Source: Metopolophium dirhodum
Lineage: Eukaryota > Arthropoda > Insecta > Hemiptera > Aphididae
Length of the DNA: 64,000 bases
Direction of reading: 5' to 3'
Assembly: GCF_019925205.1 (NCBI RefSeq)
Contig: NC_083562.1
Location: 19,468,001 to 19,532,000 of the forward strand
Position 1 is the stretch's first letter; every line of letters begins with the position of its first letter. Of this stretch, positions 27,571-39,700 are shown in pieces. The position numbers and the translations under genes are program-made. The notes beneath the pieces were generated by a model. The model was not told the DNA's origin and did not search any database. It saw nothing but the letters and a program-made list of their open reading frames with translations.

Positions 27571-29130
27571 ATAACTTGGTGCCCCATGAATTCTTTAATG
27601 AACTAAATATTTTGAATAAGTTTTTCTGTTTAAGTTTCGGGGTATTTTAGTTTGAACTTCGTTACGTGTGTTTCTACTGTAATTTTTTCTTTTGTTTTCT
27701 TAAATCTATTTGCCTGCGGGCGCTAACACCTCCCTTCAATTTTTTTTTTTTATGATTTTAACTCTAGCCAAATTTTTTAAACATTGACAATCTGGTGTCC
27801 CATGAATAATCATTCTTTAATAAACTAAGTATTTTGAATAGTTTTTTCTGTTTATGTTTCGGGACATTTTAGTTTGAACTTCGTTATGTGTGTTTTTTCT
27901 AAATTTTTTCCAAATTTTTTTTTTGTTTTCTAAAATCTATTTGCCTGCAGGCGCCAACCCCTCCCTTCAATTTTTTTTTTAGTACTGTAACTCTAGTTGA
28001 ATATTTTGTATTGACTTGAAAATTGATAACTTGGTGCCCCATGAATTCTTTAATGAACTAAATATTTTGAATAGTTTTTTCTGTTTATGTTTCGGGACAT
28101 TTTAGTTTGAACTCCGTTATGTTTGTTTCTACTGTAAACTTTTTTCCAAATTTCTTTTTCGTTTTCTAAAATCAATTTGCCTGCGGGCACCAACACCTCC
28201 CTTCAATTTTTTTTTTTAGTACTGTAACTCTAGTTGAATATTTTGTATTGACTGAAAATTGATAACTTTGTGCCCCATGAATAATCATTCTTTAATAAAC
28301 TAAATATTTTGAATAATTTTTTCTGTTTATGTTTCGGGACATTTTAGTTTGAACTTCGTTATGTTTGTTTCTACTGTAAACTTTTTTCCAAATTTCTTTT
28401 TTGTTTTCTAAAATCAATTTGCCTGCGGGCGCCAACACCTCCCTTCAATTTTTTTTTTAGTACTTTAACTCTAGTTGAATATTTTGTATTGACTTGAAAA
28501 TTGATAACTTGGTGCCCCATGAAAAATCATTCTTTAATGAACTTAATATTTTGAATAGTTTTTTCTAAATTTTTTTCAAATTTTTTTTTTTGTTTTCTAA
28601 AATGTATTTGCCTGCGGGCGCCAACCCGTCCCTTAAATTTTTTTTTTAGTACTTTAACTCTCGTTGAATATTTTGTATTGACTTGAAAATTGATAACTTG
28701 GTGCCCCATGAATTCTTTAATGAATTAAATATTTTGAATAGTTTTTTCTGTTTATGTTTCGGAACATTTTAGTTTGAACTCCGTTATGTTTGTTTCTACT
28801 GTAAACTTTTTTCCAAATTTTTTTTTTGTTTTGTAAAATCAATTTGCCTGCGGGCACCAACACCTCCCTTCAATTTTTTTTTTTTAGTATTGTAACTCTC
28901 GTTGAATATTTTGTATTGACTTGAAAATTGATAACTTGGTGCCCCATGAAAAATCATTCTTTAATGAACTTAATATTTTGAATAGTTTTTTCTAAATTTT
29001 TTTCAAATTTTTTTTTTTGTTTTCTAAAATGTATTTGCCTGCGGGCGCCAACCCCTCCCTTCAATTTTTTTTTTAGTACTTTAACTCTAGTTGAATATTT
29101 TGTATTGACTTGAAAATTGATAACTTGGTG

Positions 29131-29368
29131 CCCCATGAATTCTTTAATGAACTAAATATTTTGAATAGTTTTTTCTGTTTATGTTTCGGGACATTTTAGT
29201 TTGAACTTCGTTATGTTTGTTTCTACTGTAAACTTTTTTCCAAATTTCTTTTTTGTTTTCTAAAATTAATTTGCCTGCGGGCGCCAACACCTCCCTTCAA
29301 TTTTTTTTTTTTAGTATTGTAACTCTCGTTGAATATTTTGTATTGACTTGAAAATTGATAACTTGGTG
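29131..29368 (+). repeat. Reference full-length monomer, type A (238 bp)
   Basis: This unit, measured from one CCCCAT box to the next, represents the commonest full-length form. In order it carries CCCCATGAATTC, TTTAATGAACTAAATATTTTG, TTTTTTCTGTTTATG, TTTCGGGACATTTTAG, CTTCGTTATGTTTG, CTACTGTAAACTTTTTTCC, TTTTCTAAAAT, the GC core, a long T-tract, GTAACTCTCGTTGAATATTTTG and TTGATAACTTGGTG. Many copies carry CTCCGTTATG instead of CTTCGTTATG, which helps to trace individual lineages through the array. Confidence 0.9.
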
Positions 29369-29557
29369 CCCCATGAAAAATCATTCTTTAATGAACTTAA
29401 TATTTTGAATAGTTTTTTCTAAATTTTTTTCAAATTTTTTTTTTTGTTTTCTAAAATGTATTTGCCTGCGGGCGCCAACCCCTCCCTTCAATTTTTTTTT
29501 TAGTACTTTAACTCTAGTTGAATATTTTGTATTGACTTGAAAATTGATAACTTGGTG
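29369..29557 (+). repeat. Reference short monomer, type S (189 bp)
   Basis: The short form lacks the segment from GTTTAAG to CTTCGTTATGTG that full monomers carry: TTTTTTCT is followed directly by AAATTTTTTTCAAA. Relative to type B (240 bp) it is exactly 51 bp shorter. Its first half carries CATGAAAAATCATTC and TGAACTTAATATTTTG, and its tail has AAAATGTATTTGCC. S occurs at dozens of places, often alternating with type A. Because 189 is divisible by 3 and one minus-strand frame is free of stops, each copy shows a 60-codon lysine-rich open frame, which I take to be a by-product. Confidence 0.9.
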
Positions 29558-32395
29558 CCCCATGAATTCTTTAATGAACTAAATATTTTGAATAGTTTTT
29601 TCTGTTTATGTTTCGGGACATTTTAGTTTGAACTTCGTTATGTTTGTTTCTACTGTAAACTTTTTTTCAAATTTCTTTTTTGTTTTCTAAAATCAATTTG
29701 CCTGCGGGCGCCAACACCTCCCTTCAATTTTTTTTTTTTAATATTGTAACTCTCGTTGAATATTTTGTATTGACTTGAAAATTGATAACTTGGTGCCCCA
29801 TGAAAAATCATTCTTTAATGAACTTAATATTTTGAATAGTTTTTTCTAAATTTTTTTCAAATTTTTTTTTTTGTTTTCTAAAATGTATTTGCCTGCGGGC
29901 GCCAACCCCTCCCTTCAATTTTTTTTTTAGTACTTTAACTCTAGTTGAATATTTTGTATTGACTTGAAAATTGATAACTTGGTGCCCCATGAATTCTTTA
30001 ATGAACTAAATATTTTGAATAGTTTTTTCTGTTTATGTTTCGGGACATTTTAGTTTGAACTCCGTTATGTTTGTTTCTACTGTAAACTTTTTTCCAAATT
30101 TCTTTTTTGTTTTCTAAAATCAATTTGCCTGCGGGCGCCAAAACCTCCCTTCAATTTATTTTTTTAGTACTGTAACTCTAGTTGAATATTTTGTATTGAC
30201 TGAAAATTGATAACTTGGTGCCCCATGAATTCTTTAATGAACTAAATATTTTGAATAGTTTTTTCAGTTTATGTTTCGGGACATTTTAGTTTGAACTTCG
30301 TTATGTTTGTTTCTACTGTAAACTTTTTTCCAAATTTCTTTTTTGTTTTCTAAAATCAATTTGCCTGCGGGCGCCAACACCTCCCTTCAATTTTTTTTTT
30401 TTAGTATTGTAACTCTCGTTGAATATTTTGTATTGACTTGAAAATTGATAACTTGGTGCCCCATGAAAAATCATTCTTTAATGAACTTAATATTTTGAAT
30501 TGTTTTTTCTAAATTTTTTTCAAATTTTTTTTTTTGTTTTCTAAAATGTATTTGCCTGCGGGCGCCAACCCCTCCCTTCAATTTTTTTTTTAGTACTTTA
30601 ACTCTAGTTGAATATTTTGTATTGACTTGAAAATTGATAACTTGGTGCCCCATGAATTCTTTAATGAACTAAATATTTTGAATAGTTTTTTCTGTTTATG
30701 TTTCGGGACATTTTAGTTTGAACTTCGTTATGTTTGTTTCTACTGTAAACTTTTTTCCAAATTTCTTTTTTGTTTTCTAAAATCAATTTGCCTGCGGGCA
30801 CCAACACCTCCCTTCAATTTTTTTTTTTTAATATTGTAACTCTCGTTGAATATTTTGTATTGACTTGAAAATTGATAACTTGGTGCCCCATGAAAAATCA
30901 TTCTTTAATGAACTTAATATTTTGAATAGTTTTTTCTAAATTTTTTTCAAATTTTTTTTTTTGTTTTCTAAAATGTATTTTCCTGCGGGCGCCAACCCCT
31001 CCCTTCAATTTTTTTTTTAGTTCTTTAACTCTAGTTGAATATTTTGTATTGACTTGAAAATTGATAACTTGGAGCCCCATGAATTCTTTAATGAACTAAA
31101 TATTTTGAATAGTTTTTTCTGTTTATGTTTCGGGACATTTTAGTTTGAACTCCGTTATGTTTGTTTCTACTGTAAACTTTTTTCCAAATTTCTTTTTTGT
31201 TTTCTAAAATCAATTTGCCTGCGGGCGCCAACACCTCCCTTCAATTTTTTTTTTTAGTACTGTAACTCTAGTTGAATATTTTGTATTGACTGAAAATTGA
31301 TAACTTGGTAACCCATGAATTCTTTAATGAACTAAATATTTTGAATAGTTTTTTCTGTTTATGTTTCGGGACATTTTAGTTTGAACTTCGTTATGTTTGT
31401 TTCTACTGTAAACTTTTTTCCAAATTTCTTTTTTGTTTTCTAAAATCAATTTGCCTGCGGGCGCCAACACCTCCCTTCAATTTTTTTTTTTTAGTATTGT
31501 AACTCTCGTTGAATATTTTGTATTGACTTGAAAATTGATAACTTGGTGCCCCATGAAAAATAATTCTTTAATGAACTTAATATTTTGAATAGTTTTTTCT
31601 GTTTAAGTCTCGGGACATTTTAGTTTGAACTTCGTTATGTGTGTTTTTTCTAAATTTTTTTCCAAATTTTTTTTTTGTTTTCTAAAATCTATTTGCCTGC
31701 AAGCGCCAACCCCTCCCTTCAATTTTTTTTTTAGTACTGTAACTCTAGTTGAATATTTTGTATTGACTTGAAAATTGATAACTTGGTGCCCCATGAATTC
31801 TTTAATGAACTAAATATTTTGAATAGTTTTTTCTGTTTATGTTTCGGGACATTTTAGTTTGAACTCCGTTATGTTTGTTTCTACTGTAAACTTTTTTCCA
31901 AATTTTTTTTTTGTTTTCTAAAATCTATTAACTGCGGGTGCCAACACCTATCTTCAATTTTTTTTTTATGATTTTAACTCTAGCCAAATTTTTTAAACAT
32001 TGACAATCTGGTACCCTTTGAATAATTCTTTAATGAACTAAATATTTTGAATAGTTTTTTCTGTTTAAGATTCTGGGCATTTTAGTTTGTACTTCGTTAT
32101 GTGTGTTTCTACTGTAAACTTTTTTCCAAATTTCTTTTTTGTTTTCTAAAATCAATTTGCCTGCGGGCGCCAACACCTCCCTTCATTTTTTTTTTTTTAG
32201 TAATGTAACTCTCGTTGAATATTTTGTATTGACTTGAAAATTGATAACTTGGTGCCCCATGAATTCTTTAATGAACTAAATATTTTGAATAGTTTTTTCT
32301 GTTTATGTTTCGGGACATTTTAGTTTGAACTCCGTTATGTTTGTTTCTACTGTAAACTTTTTTCCAAATTTCTTTTTTGTTTTCTAAAATCAATT

Positions 32396-32635
32396 TGCCT
32401 GCGGGCGCCAACACCTCCCTTCAATTTTTTTTTTTATGATTTTAACTCTAGCCAAATTTTTTAAACATTGACAATCTGGTACCCTTTGAATAATTCTTTA
32501 ATGAACTAAATATTTTGAATAGTTTTTTCTGTTTAAGATTCTGGGCATTTTAGTTTGTACTTCGTTATGTGTGTTTCTACTGTAAACTTTTTTCCAAATT
32601 TCTTTTTTGTATTCTAAAACCTATTTGCCTGCGGG
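32396..32635 (+). repeat. Reference monomer type M2 with divergent left module (240 bp)
   Basis: After the GC core and T-tract, this form has TATGATTTTAACTCTAGCC, AAATTTTTTAAACATTGAC and AATCTGGTACCCTTTGAA in place of the usual AGTACTGTAACTCTAG...TTGATAACTTGGTGCCCC module. It is followed by a right module with TTTAAGATTCTGGGC and TTTGTACTTCGTTATGTGTG. The left and right variants nearly always travel together, so M2 is a distinct subfamily. Its landmark positions (TAACTCTAG, TTTAATGAAC, GC core) still align with the other types. Confidence 0.85.
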
Positions 32636-32849
32636 CGCCAACCCCTCCCTTCAATTTTTTTTTTATTACTATAACTCTAGTTGAATATTTTGTATTGACT
32701 TGAAAATTGATAACTTGGTGCCCCATGAATTCTTTAAGAAACTAAATATTTTGAATAATTTTTTCTGTTTAAGTTTCGGGGTATTTTAGTTTGAACTTCG
32801 TTACGTGTGTTTCTACTGTAATTTTTTCTTTTGTTTTCTTAAATCTATT
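32636..32849 (+). repeat. Reference monomer type M4 with truncated tail (214 bp)
   Basis: M4 is marked by CTTTAAGAAACTAAATATTTTG, GAATAATTTTTTCTG, TTTCGGGGTATTTTAG, CTTCGTTACGTGTG and a short tail CTACTGTAATTTTTTCTTTTG, which lacks the ACTTTTTTCCAAATTTC of other types. It ends in TTTTCTTAAATCTATTTGCC and a core reading GCGGGCGCTAAC. The next monomer almost always has the TATGATTTTAACTCTAGCC left module with GACGATCT or GACAATCT and GTGTCCCATG, so M4 plus its neighbour behaves as a fixed cassette. Confidence 0.85.
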
Positions 32850-35680
32850 TGCCTGCGGGCGCTAACACCTCCCTTCAATTTTTTTTTTTATGATTTTAAC
32901 TCTAGCCAAATTTTTTAAACATTGACGATCTTGTGTCCCATGAATAATCATTCTTTAATAAACTAAATATGTTGAATAGTTTTTTCTGTTTATGTTTCGG
33001 GACATTTTAGTTTGAACGTCGTTATGTTTGTTTCTACTGTAAACTTTTTTCCAAATTTCTTTTTTGTTTTCTAAAATCAATTTGCCTGCGGGCGCCAACA
33101 CCTCCCTCCAATTTTTTTTTTTAGTACTGTAACTCTAGTTGAATATTTTTTATTGACTGAAAATTGATAACTTTGTGCCCCATGAATAATCATTCTTTAA
33201 TGAACTAAATATTTTGAATAGTTTTGTCTGTTTAAGTCTCGGGACATTTTAGTTTGAACTTCGTTATGTTTGTTTCTACTGTAAACTTTTTTCCAAATTT
33301 CTTTTTTGTTTTCTAAAATCAATTTGCCTGCGGGCGCCAACACCTCCCTTCAATTTTTTTTTGTAGTACTGTAACTCTAGTTGTATATTTTGTATTGACT
33401 TGAAAATTGATAACTTGGTGCCCCATGAAAAATCATTCTTTAATGAACTTAATATTTTGAATAGTTTTTTCTAAATTTTTTTCAAATTTTTTTTTTTGTT
33501 TTCTAAAATGTATTTGCCTGCGGGCGCCAACCCCTCCCTTCAATTTTTTTTTAGTACTTTAACTCTAGTTGAATATTTTGTATTGACTTGAAAATTGATA
33601 ACTTGGTGCCCCATGAATTCTTTAAGAAACTAAATATTTTGAATAATTTTTTCTGTTTAAGTTTCGGGGTATTTTAGTTTGAACTTCGTTACGTGTGTTT
33701 CTACTGTAATTTTTTCTTTTGTTTTCTTAAATCTATTTGCCTGCGGGCGCTAACACCTCCCTTCAATTTTTTTTTTTTATGATTTTAACTCTAGCCAAAT
33801 TTTTTAAACATTGACGATCTGGTGTCCCATGAATAATCATTCTTTAATAAACTAAATATTTTGAATAGTTTTTTCTGTTTATGTTTCGGGACATTTTAGT
33901 TTGAACTTCGTTATGTTTGTTTCTACTGTAAACTTTTTTCCAAATTTCTTTTTTGTTTTCTAAAATCAATTTGCCTGCGGGCGCCAACACCTCCCTTCAA
34001 TTTTTTTTTTTAGTACTGTAACTCTAGTTGAATATTTTTTATTGACTGAAAATTGATAACTTTGTGCCCCATGAATAATCATTCTTTAATGAACTAAATA
34101 TTTTGAATAGTTTTTTCTGTTTATGTTTCGGGACATTTTAGTTTGAACTCCGTTATGTTTGTTTCTACTGTAAACTTTTTTCCAAATTTCTTTTTTGTTT
34201 TCTAAAATCAATTTGCCTGCGGGCGCCAACACCTCCCTTCAAATTTTTTTTTAGTACTGTAACTGTAGTTGAATATTTTGTATTGACTGAAAATTGATAA
34301 CTTGGTGCCCCATGAATTCTTTAATGAACTAAATATTTTGAATAGTTTTTTCTGTTTATGTTTCGGGACATTTTAGTTTGAACTTCGTTATGTTTGTTTC
34401 TACTGTACACTTTTTTCCAAATTTCTTTTTTGTTTTCTAAAATCAATTTGCCTGCGGGCGCCAACACCTCCCTTCAATTTTTTTTTTTTAGTATTGTAAC
34501 TCTCGTTGAATATTTTGTATTGACTTAAAAATTGATAACTTGGTGCCCCATGAAAAATCATTCTTTAAGAAACTAAATATTTTGAATAATTTTTTCTGTT
34601 TAAGTTTCGGGGTATTTTAGTTTGAACTTCGTTACGTGTGTTTCTACTGTAATTTTTTCTTTTGTTTTCTTAAATCTATTTGCCTGCGGGCGCTAACACC
34701 TCCCTTCAATTTTTTTTTTTATGATTTTAACTCTAGCCAAATTTTTTAAACATTGACGATCTTGTGTCCCATGAATAATCATTCTTTAATAAACTAAATA
34801 TGTTGAATAGTTTTTTCTGTTTATGTTTCGGGACATTTTAGTTTGAACGTCGTTATGTTTGTTTCTACTGTAAACTTTTTTCCAAATTTCTTTTTTGTTT
34901 TCTAAAATCAATTTGCCTGCGGGCGCCAACACCTCCCTCCAATTTTTTTTTTTAGTACTGTAACTCTAGTTGAATATTTTTTATTGACTGAAAATTGATA
35001 ACTTTGTGCCCCATGAATAATCATTCTTTAATGAACTAAATATTTTGAATAGTTTTGTCTGTTTAAGTCTCGGGACATTTTAGTTTGAACTTCGTTATGT
35101 TTGTTTCTACTGTAAACTTTTTTCCAAATTTCTTTTTTGTTTTCTAAAATCAATTTGCCTGCGGGCGCCAACACCTCCCTTCAATTTTTTTTTGTAGTAC
35201 TGTAACTCTAGTTGTATATTTTGTATTGACTTGAAAATTGATAACTTGGTGCCCCATGAAAAATCATTCTTTAATGAACTTAATATTTTGAATAGTTTTT
35301 TCTAAATTTTTTTTAAATTTTTTTTTTTGTTTTCTAAAATGTATTTGCCTGCGGGCGCCAACCCCTCCCTTCAATTTTTTTTTAGTACTTTAACTCTAGT
35401 TGAATATTTTGTATTGACTTGAAAATTGATAACTTGGTGCCCCATGAATTCTTTAAGAAACTAAATATTTTGAATAATTTTTTCTGTTTAAGTTTCGGGG
35501 TATTTTAGTTTGAACTTCGTTACGTGTGTTTCTACTGTAATTTTTTCTTTTGTTTTCTTAAATCTATTTGCCTGCGGGCGCTAACACCTCCCTTCAATTT
35601 TTTTTTTTTATGATTTTAACTCTAGCCAAATTTTTTAAACATTGACGATCTGGTGTCCCATGAATAATCATTCTTTAATG
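32731..35680 (+). repeat. Higher-order repeat, 1831-bp period, about 1.6 copies
   Basis: Shared private variants are GAACGTCG at 33014 and 34845, TTGTATATTTTG at 33381 and 35212, and TCTTTAAGAA at 32731 and 34562, all 1831 bp apart. The unit starts with an M4 cassette and contains a type A/S pair marked by TTTTGTCTGTTTAAG and a GTAGTACTG left end. Copy 2 stops matching near 35680. Confidence 0.8.
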
Positions 35681-36559
35681 AACTAAATATTTTGAATAGT
35701 TTTTTCTGTTTATGTTTCGGGACATTTTAGTTTGAACTCCGTTATGTTTGTTTCTACTGTAAACTTTTTTCCAAATTTCTTTTTTGTTTTCTAAAATCAA
35801 TTTGCCTGCGGGCGCCAACACCTCCCTTCAAATTTTTTTTTAGTACTGTAACTGTAGTTGAATATTTTGTATTGACTGAAAATTGATAACTTGGTGCCCC
35901 ATGAATTCTTTAATGAACTAAATATTTTGAATAGTTTTTTCTGTTTATGTTTCGGGACATTTTAGTTTGAACTTCGTTATGTTTGTTTCTACTGTAAACT
36001 TTTTTCCAAATTTCTTTTTTGTTTTCTAAAATCAATTTGCCTGCGGGCGCCAACACCTCCCTTCAATTTTTTTTTTTTAGTATTGTAACTCTCGTTGAAT
36101 ATTTTGTATTGACTTAAAAATTGATAACTTGGTGCCCCATGAAAAATCATTCTTTAATGAACTTAATATTTTGAATATTTTTTTCTTAATTTTTTTCAAA
36201 TTTTTTTTTTTGTTTTCTAAAATGTATTTGCCTGCGGGCGCCAACCCCTCCCTTCAATTTTTCTTTTAGTACTTTAACTCTAGTTGAATATTTTGTATTG
36301 ACTTGAAAATTGATAACTTGGTGCCCCATGAATTCTTTAATGAACTAAATATTTTGAATAGTTTTTTCTGTTTATGTTTCGGGACATTTTAGTTTGAACT
36401 CCGTTATGTTTGTTTCTACTGTAAACTTTTTTCCAAATTTCTTTTTTGTTTTCTAAAATCAATTTGCCTGCGGGCACCAACACCTCCCTTCAATTTTTTT
36501 TTTTAGTACTGTAACTCTAGTTGAATATTTTGTATTGACTGAAAATTGATAACTTTGTG

Positions 36560-36799
36560 CCCCATGAATAATCATTCTTTAATGAACTAAATATTTTGAA
36601 TAGTTTTTTCTGTTTAAGTCTCTGGACATTTTAGTTTGAACTTCGTTATGTGTGTTTTTTCTAAATTTTTTTCCAAATTTTTTTTTTGTTTTCTAAAATC
36701 TATTTGCCTGCGGGCGCCAACCCCTCCCTTCAATTTTTTTTTTAGTACTGTAACTCTAGTTGAATATTTTGTATTGACTTGAAAATTGATAACTTGGTG
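36560..36799 (+). repeat. Reference monomer type B (240 bp)
   Basis: Type B resembles type A on the left but has TTTAAGTCTC instead of TTTATGTTTC, and its right module reads TTCGTTATGTGTGTTTTTTCTAAATTTTTTTCC in place of the CTACTGTAAAC version. It therefore contains two copies of GTTTTTTCT, one after GAATA and one after TGTGT, 51 bp apart. Deletion between them would give the type S right half. Other type B copies carry the core variant TGCAAGCGCC (31698, 43121, 50432, 52069, 53706). Confidence 0.85.
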
Positions 36800-39700
36800 C
36801 CCCATGAAAAATCATTCTTTAATGAACTTAATATTTTGAATAATTTTTTCTAAATTTTTTTCAAATTTTTTTTTTTGTTTTCTAAAATGTATTTGCCTTC
36901 GGGCGCCAACCCCTCCCTTCAATTTTTTTTTTAGTACTTTAACTCTAGTTGAATATTTTGTATTGACTTGAAAATTGATAACTTGGTGCCCCATGAATTC
37001 TTTAATGAACTAAATATTTTGAATAGTTTTTTCTGTTTATGTTTCGGGACATTTTAGTTTGAACTCCGTTATGTTTGTTTCTACTGTAAACTTTTTTCCA
37101 AATTTCTTTTTTGTTTTCTAAAATCAATTTGCCTGCGGGCGCCAACACCTCCCTTCAATTTTTTTTTTTTAGTATTGTAACTCTCGTTGAATATTTTGTA
37201 TTGACTTGAAAATTGATAACTTGGTGCCCCATGAAAAATCATTCTTTAATGAACTTAATATTTTGAATAGTTTTTTCTAAATTTTTTTCAAATTTTTTTT
37301 TTTGTTTTCTAAAATGTATTTGCCTGCGGGCGCCAACCCCTCCCTCCAATTTTTTTTTTAGTACTTTAACTCTAGTTGAATATTTTGTATTGACTTGAAA
37401 ATTGATAACTTGGTGCCCCATGAATTCTTTAATGAACTAAATATTTTGAATAGTTTTTTCTGTTTATGTTTCGGGACATTTTAGTTTGAACTTCGTTATG
37501 TTTGTTTCTACTGTAAACTTTTTTTCAAATTTCTTTTTTGTTTTCTAAAATCAATTTGCCTGCGGGCGCCAACACCTCCCTTCAATTTTTTTTTTTTAAT
37601 ATTGTAACTCTCGTTGAATATTTTGTATTGACTTGAAAATTGATAACTTGGTGCCCCATGAAAAATCATTCTTTAATGAACTTAATATTTTGAATAGTTT
37701 TTTCTAAATTTTTTTCAAATTTTTTTTTTTGTTTTCTAAAATGTATTTGCCTGCGGGCGCCAACCCCTCCCTTCAATTTTTTTTTTTGTACTTTAACTCT
37801 AGTTGAATATTTTGTATTGACTTGAAAATTGATAACTTGGTGCCCCATGAATTCTTTAATGAACTAAATATTTTGAATAGTTTTTTCTGTTTATGTTTCG
37901 GGACATTTTAGTTTGAACTCCGTTATGTTTGTTTCTACTGTAAACTTTTTTCCAAATTTCTTTTTTGTTTTCTAAAATCAATTTGCCTGCGGGCGCCAAA
38001 ACCTCCCTTCAATTTTTTTTTTTAGTACTGTAACTCTAGTTGAATATTTTGTATTGACTGAAAATTGATAACTTGGTGCCCCATGAATTCTTTAATGAAC
38101 TAAATATTTTGAATAGTTTTTTCTGTTTAAGATTCTGGGCATTTTAGTTTGTACTTCGTTATGTGTGTTTCTACTGTAAACTTTTTTCCAAATTTCTTTT
38201 TTGTTTTCTAAAATCAATTTGCCTGCGGGCGCCAACACCTCCCTTCAATTTTTTTTTTTTAGTAATGTAACTCTCGTTGAATATTTTGTATTGACTTGAA
38301 AATTGATAACTTGGTGCCCCATGAATTCTTTAATGAACTAAATATTTTGAATAGTTTTTTCTGTTTATGTTTCGGGACATTTTAGTTTGAACTCCGTTAT
38401 GTTTGTTTCTACTGTAAACTTTTTTCCAAATTTCTTTTTTGTTTTCTAAAATCAATTTGCCTGCGGGCGCCAACACCTCCCTTCAATTTTTTTTTTTATG
38501 ATTTTAACTCTAGCCAAATTTTTTAAACATTGACAATCTGGTACCCTTTGAATAATTCTTTAATGAACTAAATATTTTGAATAGTTTTTTCTGTTTAAGA
38601 TTCTGGGCATTTTAGTTTGTACTTCGTTATGTGTGTTTCTACTGTAAACTTTTTTCCAAATTTCTTTTTTGTATTCTAAAACCTATTTGCCTGCGGGCGC
38701 CAACCCCTCCCTTCAATTTTTTTTTTATGACTGTAACTATAGTTGAATATTTTGTATTGACTTGAAAATTGATAACTTGGTGCCCCATGAATTCTTTAAG
38801 AAACTAAATATTTTGAATAATTTTTTCTGTTTAAGTTTAGGGGTATTTTAGTTTGAACTTCGTTACGTGTGTTTCTACTGTAATTTTTTCTTTTGTTTTC
38901 TTAAATCTATTTGCCTGCGGGCGCTAACACCTCCCTTTAATTTTTTTTTTTATGATTTTAACTCTAGCCAAATTTTTTAAACATTGACGATCTTGTGTCC
39001 CATGAATAATCATTCTTTAATAAACTAAATATGTTGAATAGTTTTTTCTGTTTATGTTTCGGGACATTTTAGTTTGAACTTCGTTATGTTTGTTTCTACT
39101 GTAAACTTTTTTCCAAATTTCTTTTTTGTTTTCTAAAATCAATTTGCCTGCGGGCGCCAACACCTCCCTCCAATTTTTTTTTTTAGTACTGTAACTCTAG
39201 TTGAATATTTTTTATTGACTGAAAATTGATAACTTTGTGCCCCATGAATAATCATTCTTTAATGAACTAAATATTTTGAATAGTTTTGTCTGTTTAAGTC
39301 TCGGGACATTTTAGTTTGAACTTCGTTATGTTTGTTTCTACTGTAAACTTTTTTCCAAATTTCTTTTTTGTTTTCTAAAATCAATTTGCCTGCGGGCGCC
39401 AACACCTCCCTTCAATTTTTTTTTGTAGTACTGTAACTCTAGTTGAATATTTTGTATTGACTTGAAAATTGATAACTTGGTGCCCCATGAAAAATCATTC
39501 TTTAATGAACTTAATATTTTGAATAGTTTTTTCTAAATTTTTTTTTTTGTTTTCTAAAATGTATTTGCCTGCGGGCGCCAACCCCTCCCTTCAATTTTTT
39601 TTTTAGTACTTTAACTCTAGTTGAATATTTTGTATTGACTTGAAAATTGATAACTTGGTGCCCCATGAATTCTTTAAGAAACTAAATATTTTGAATAATT

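Larger units (their letters stand above)
10797..28753 (+). repeat. Large segmental tandem duplication, 10033-bp period
   Basis: Copy 1 spans about 10797-20829 and copy 2 about 20830-28753. Rare markers sit 10033 bp apart in the first half: CTAGTTGATT at 10801 and 20834, the short monomers at 14740 and 24773, and TTGACTTCAAAATTG at 15351 and 25384. After about 18.6 kb the offset becomes 8050 bp (TCCCATGAAT at 18624 and 26674; short monomers at 20477 and 28527), because copy 1 holds one extra 1983-bp unit. The match ends where TTTAAGTTTCGGGG (copy 1) meets TTTATGTTTCGGAAC (copy 2). Confidence 0.85.
28704..31074 (+). repeat. 427-bp A-S dimer array
   Basis: Alternating type A (238 bp) and type S (189 bp) monomers form 427-bp dimers. 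CCCCAT boxes fall at 28704, 29131 and 29558 for three successive dimers, with the S boxes at 28942, 29369 and 29796. A 236-bp A monomer (29985) and another A (30221) follow, then two more dimers to 31074. The copies are nearly identical, differing at single sites such as TTTTTTCAAATTTC at 29660, TTTAATATTG at 29738 and GGAGCCCC at 31071. Confidence 0.9.
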
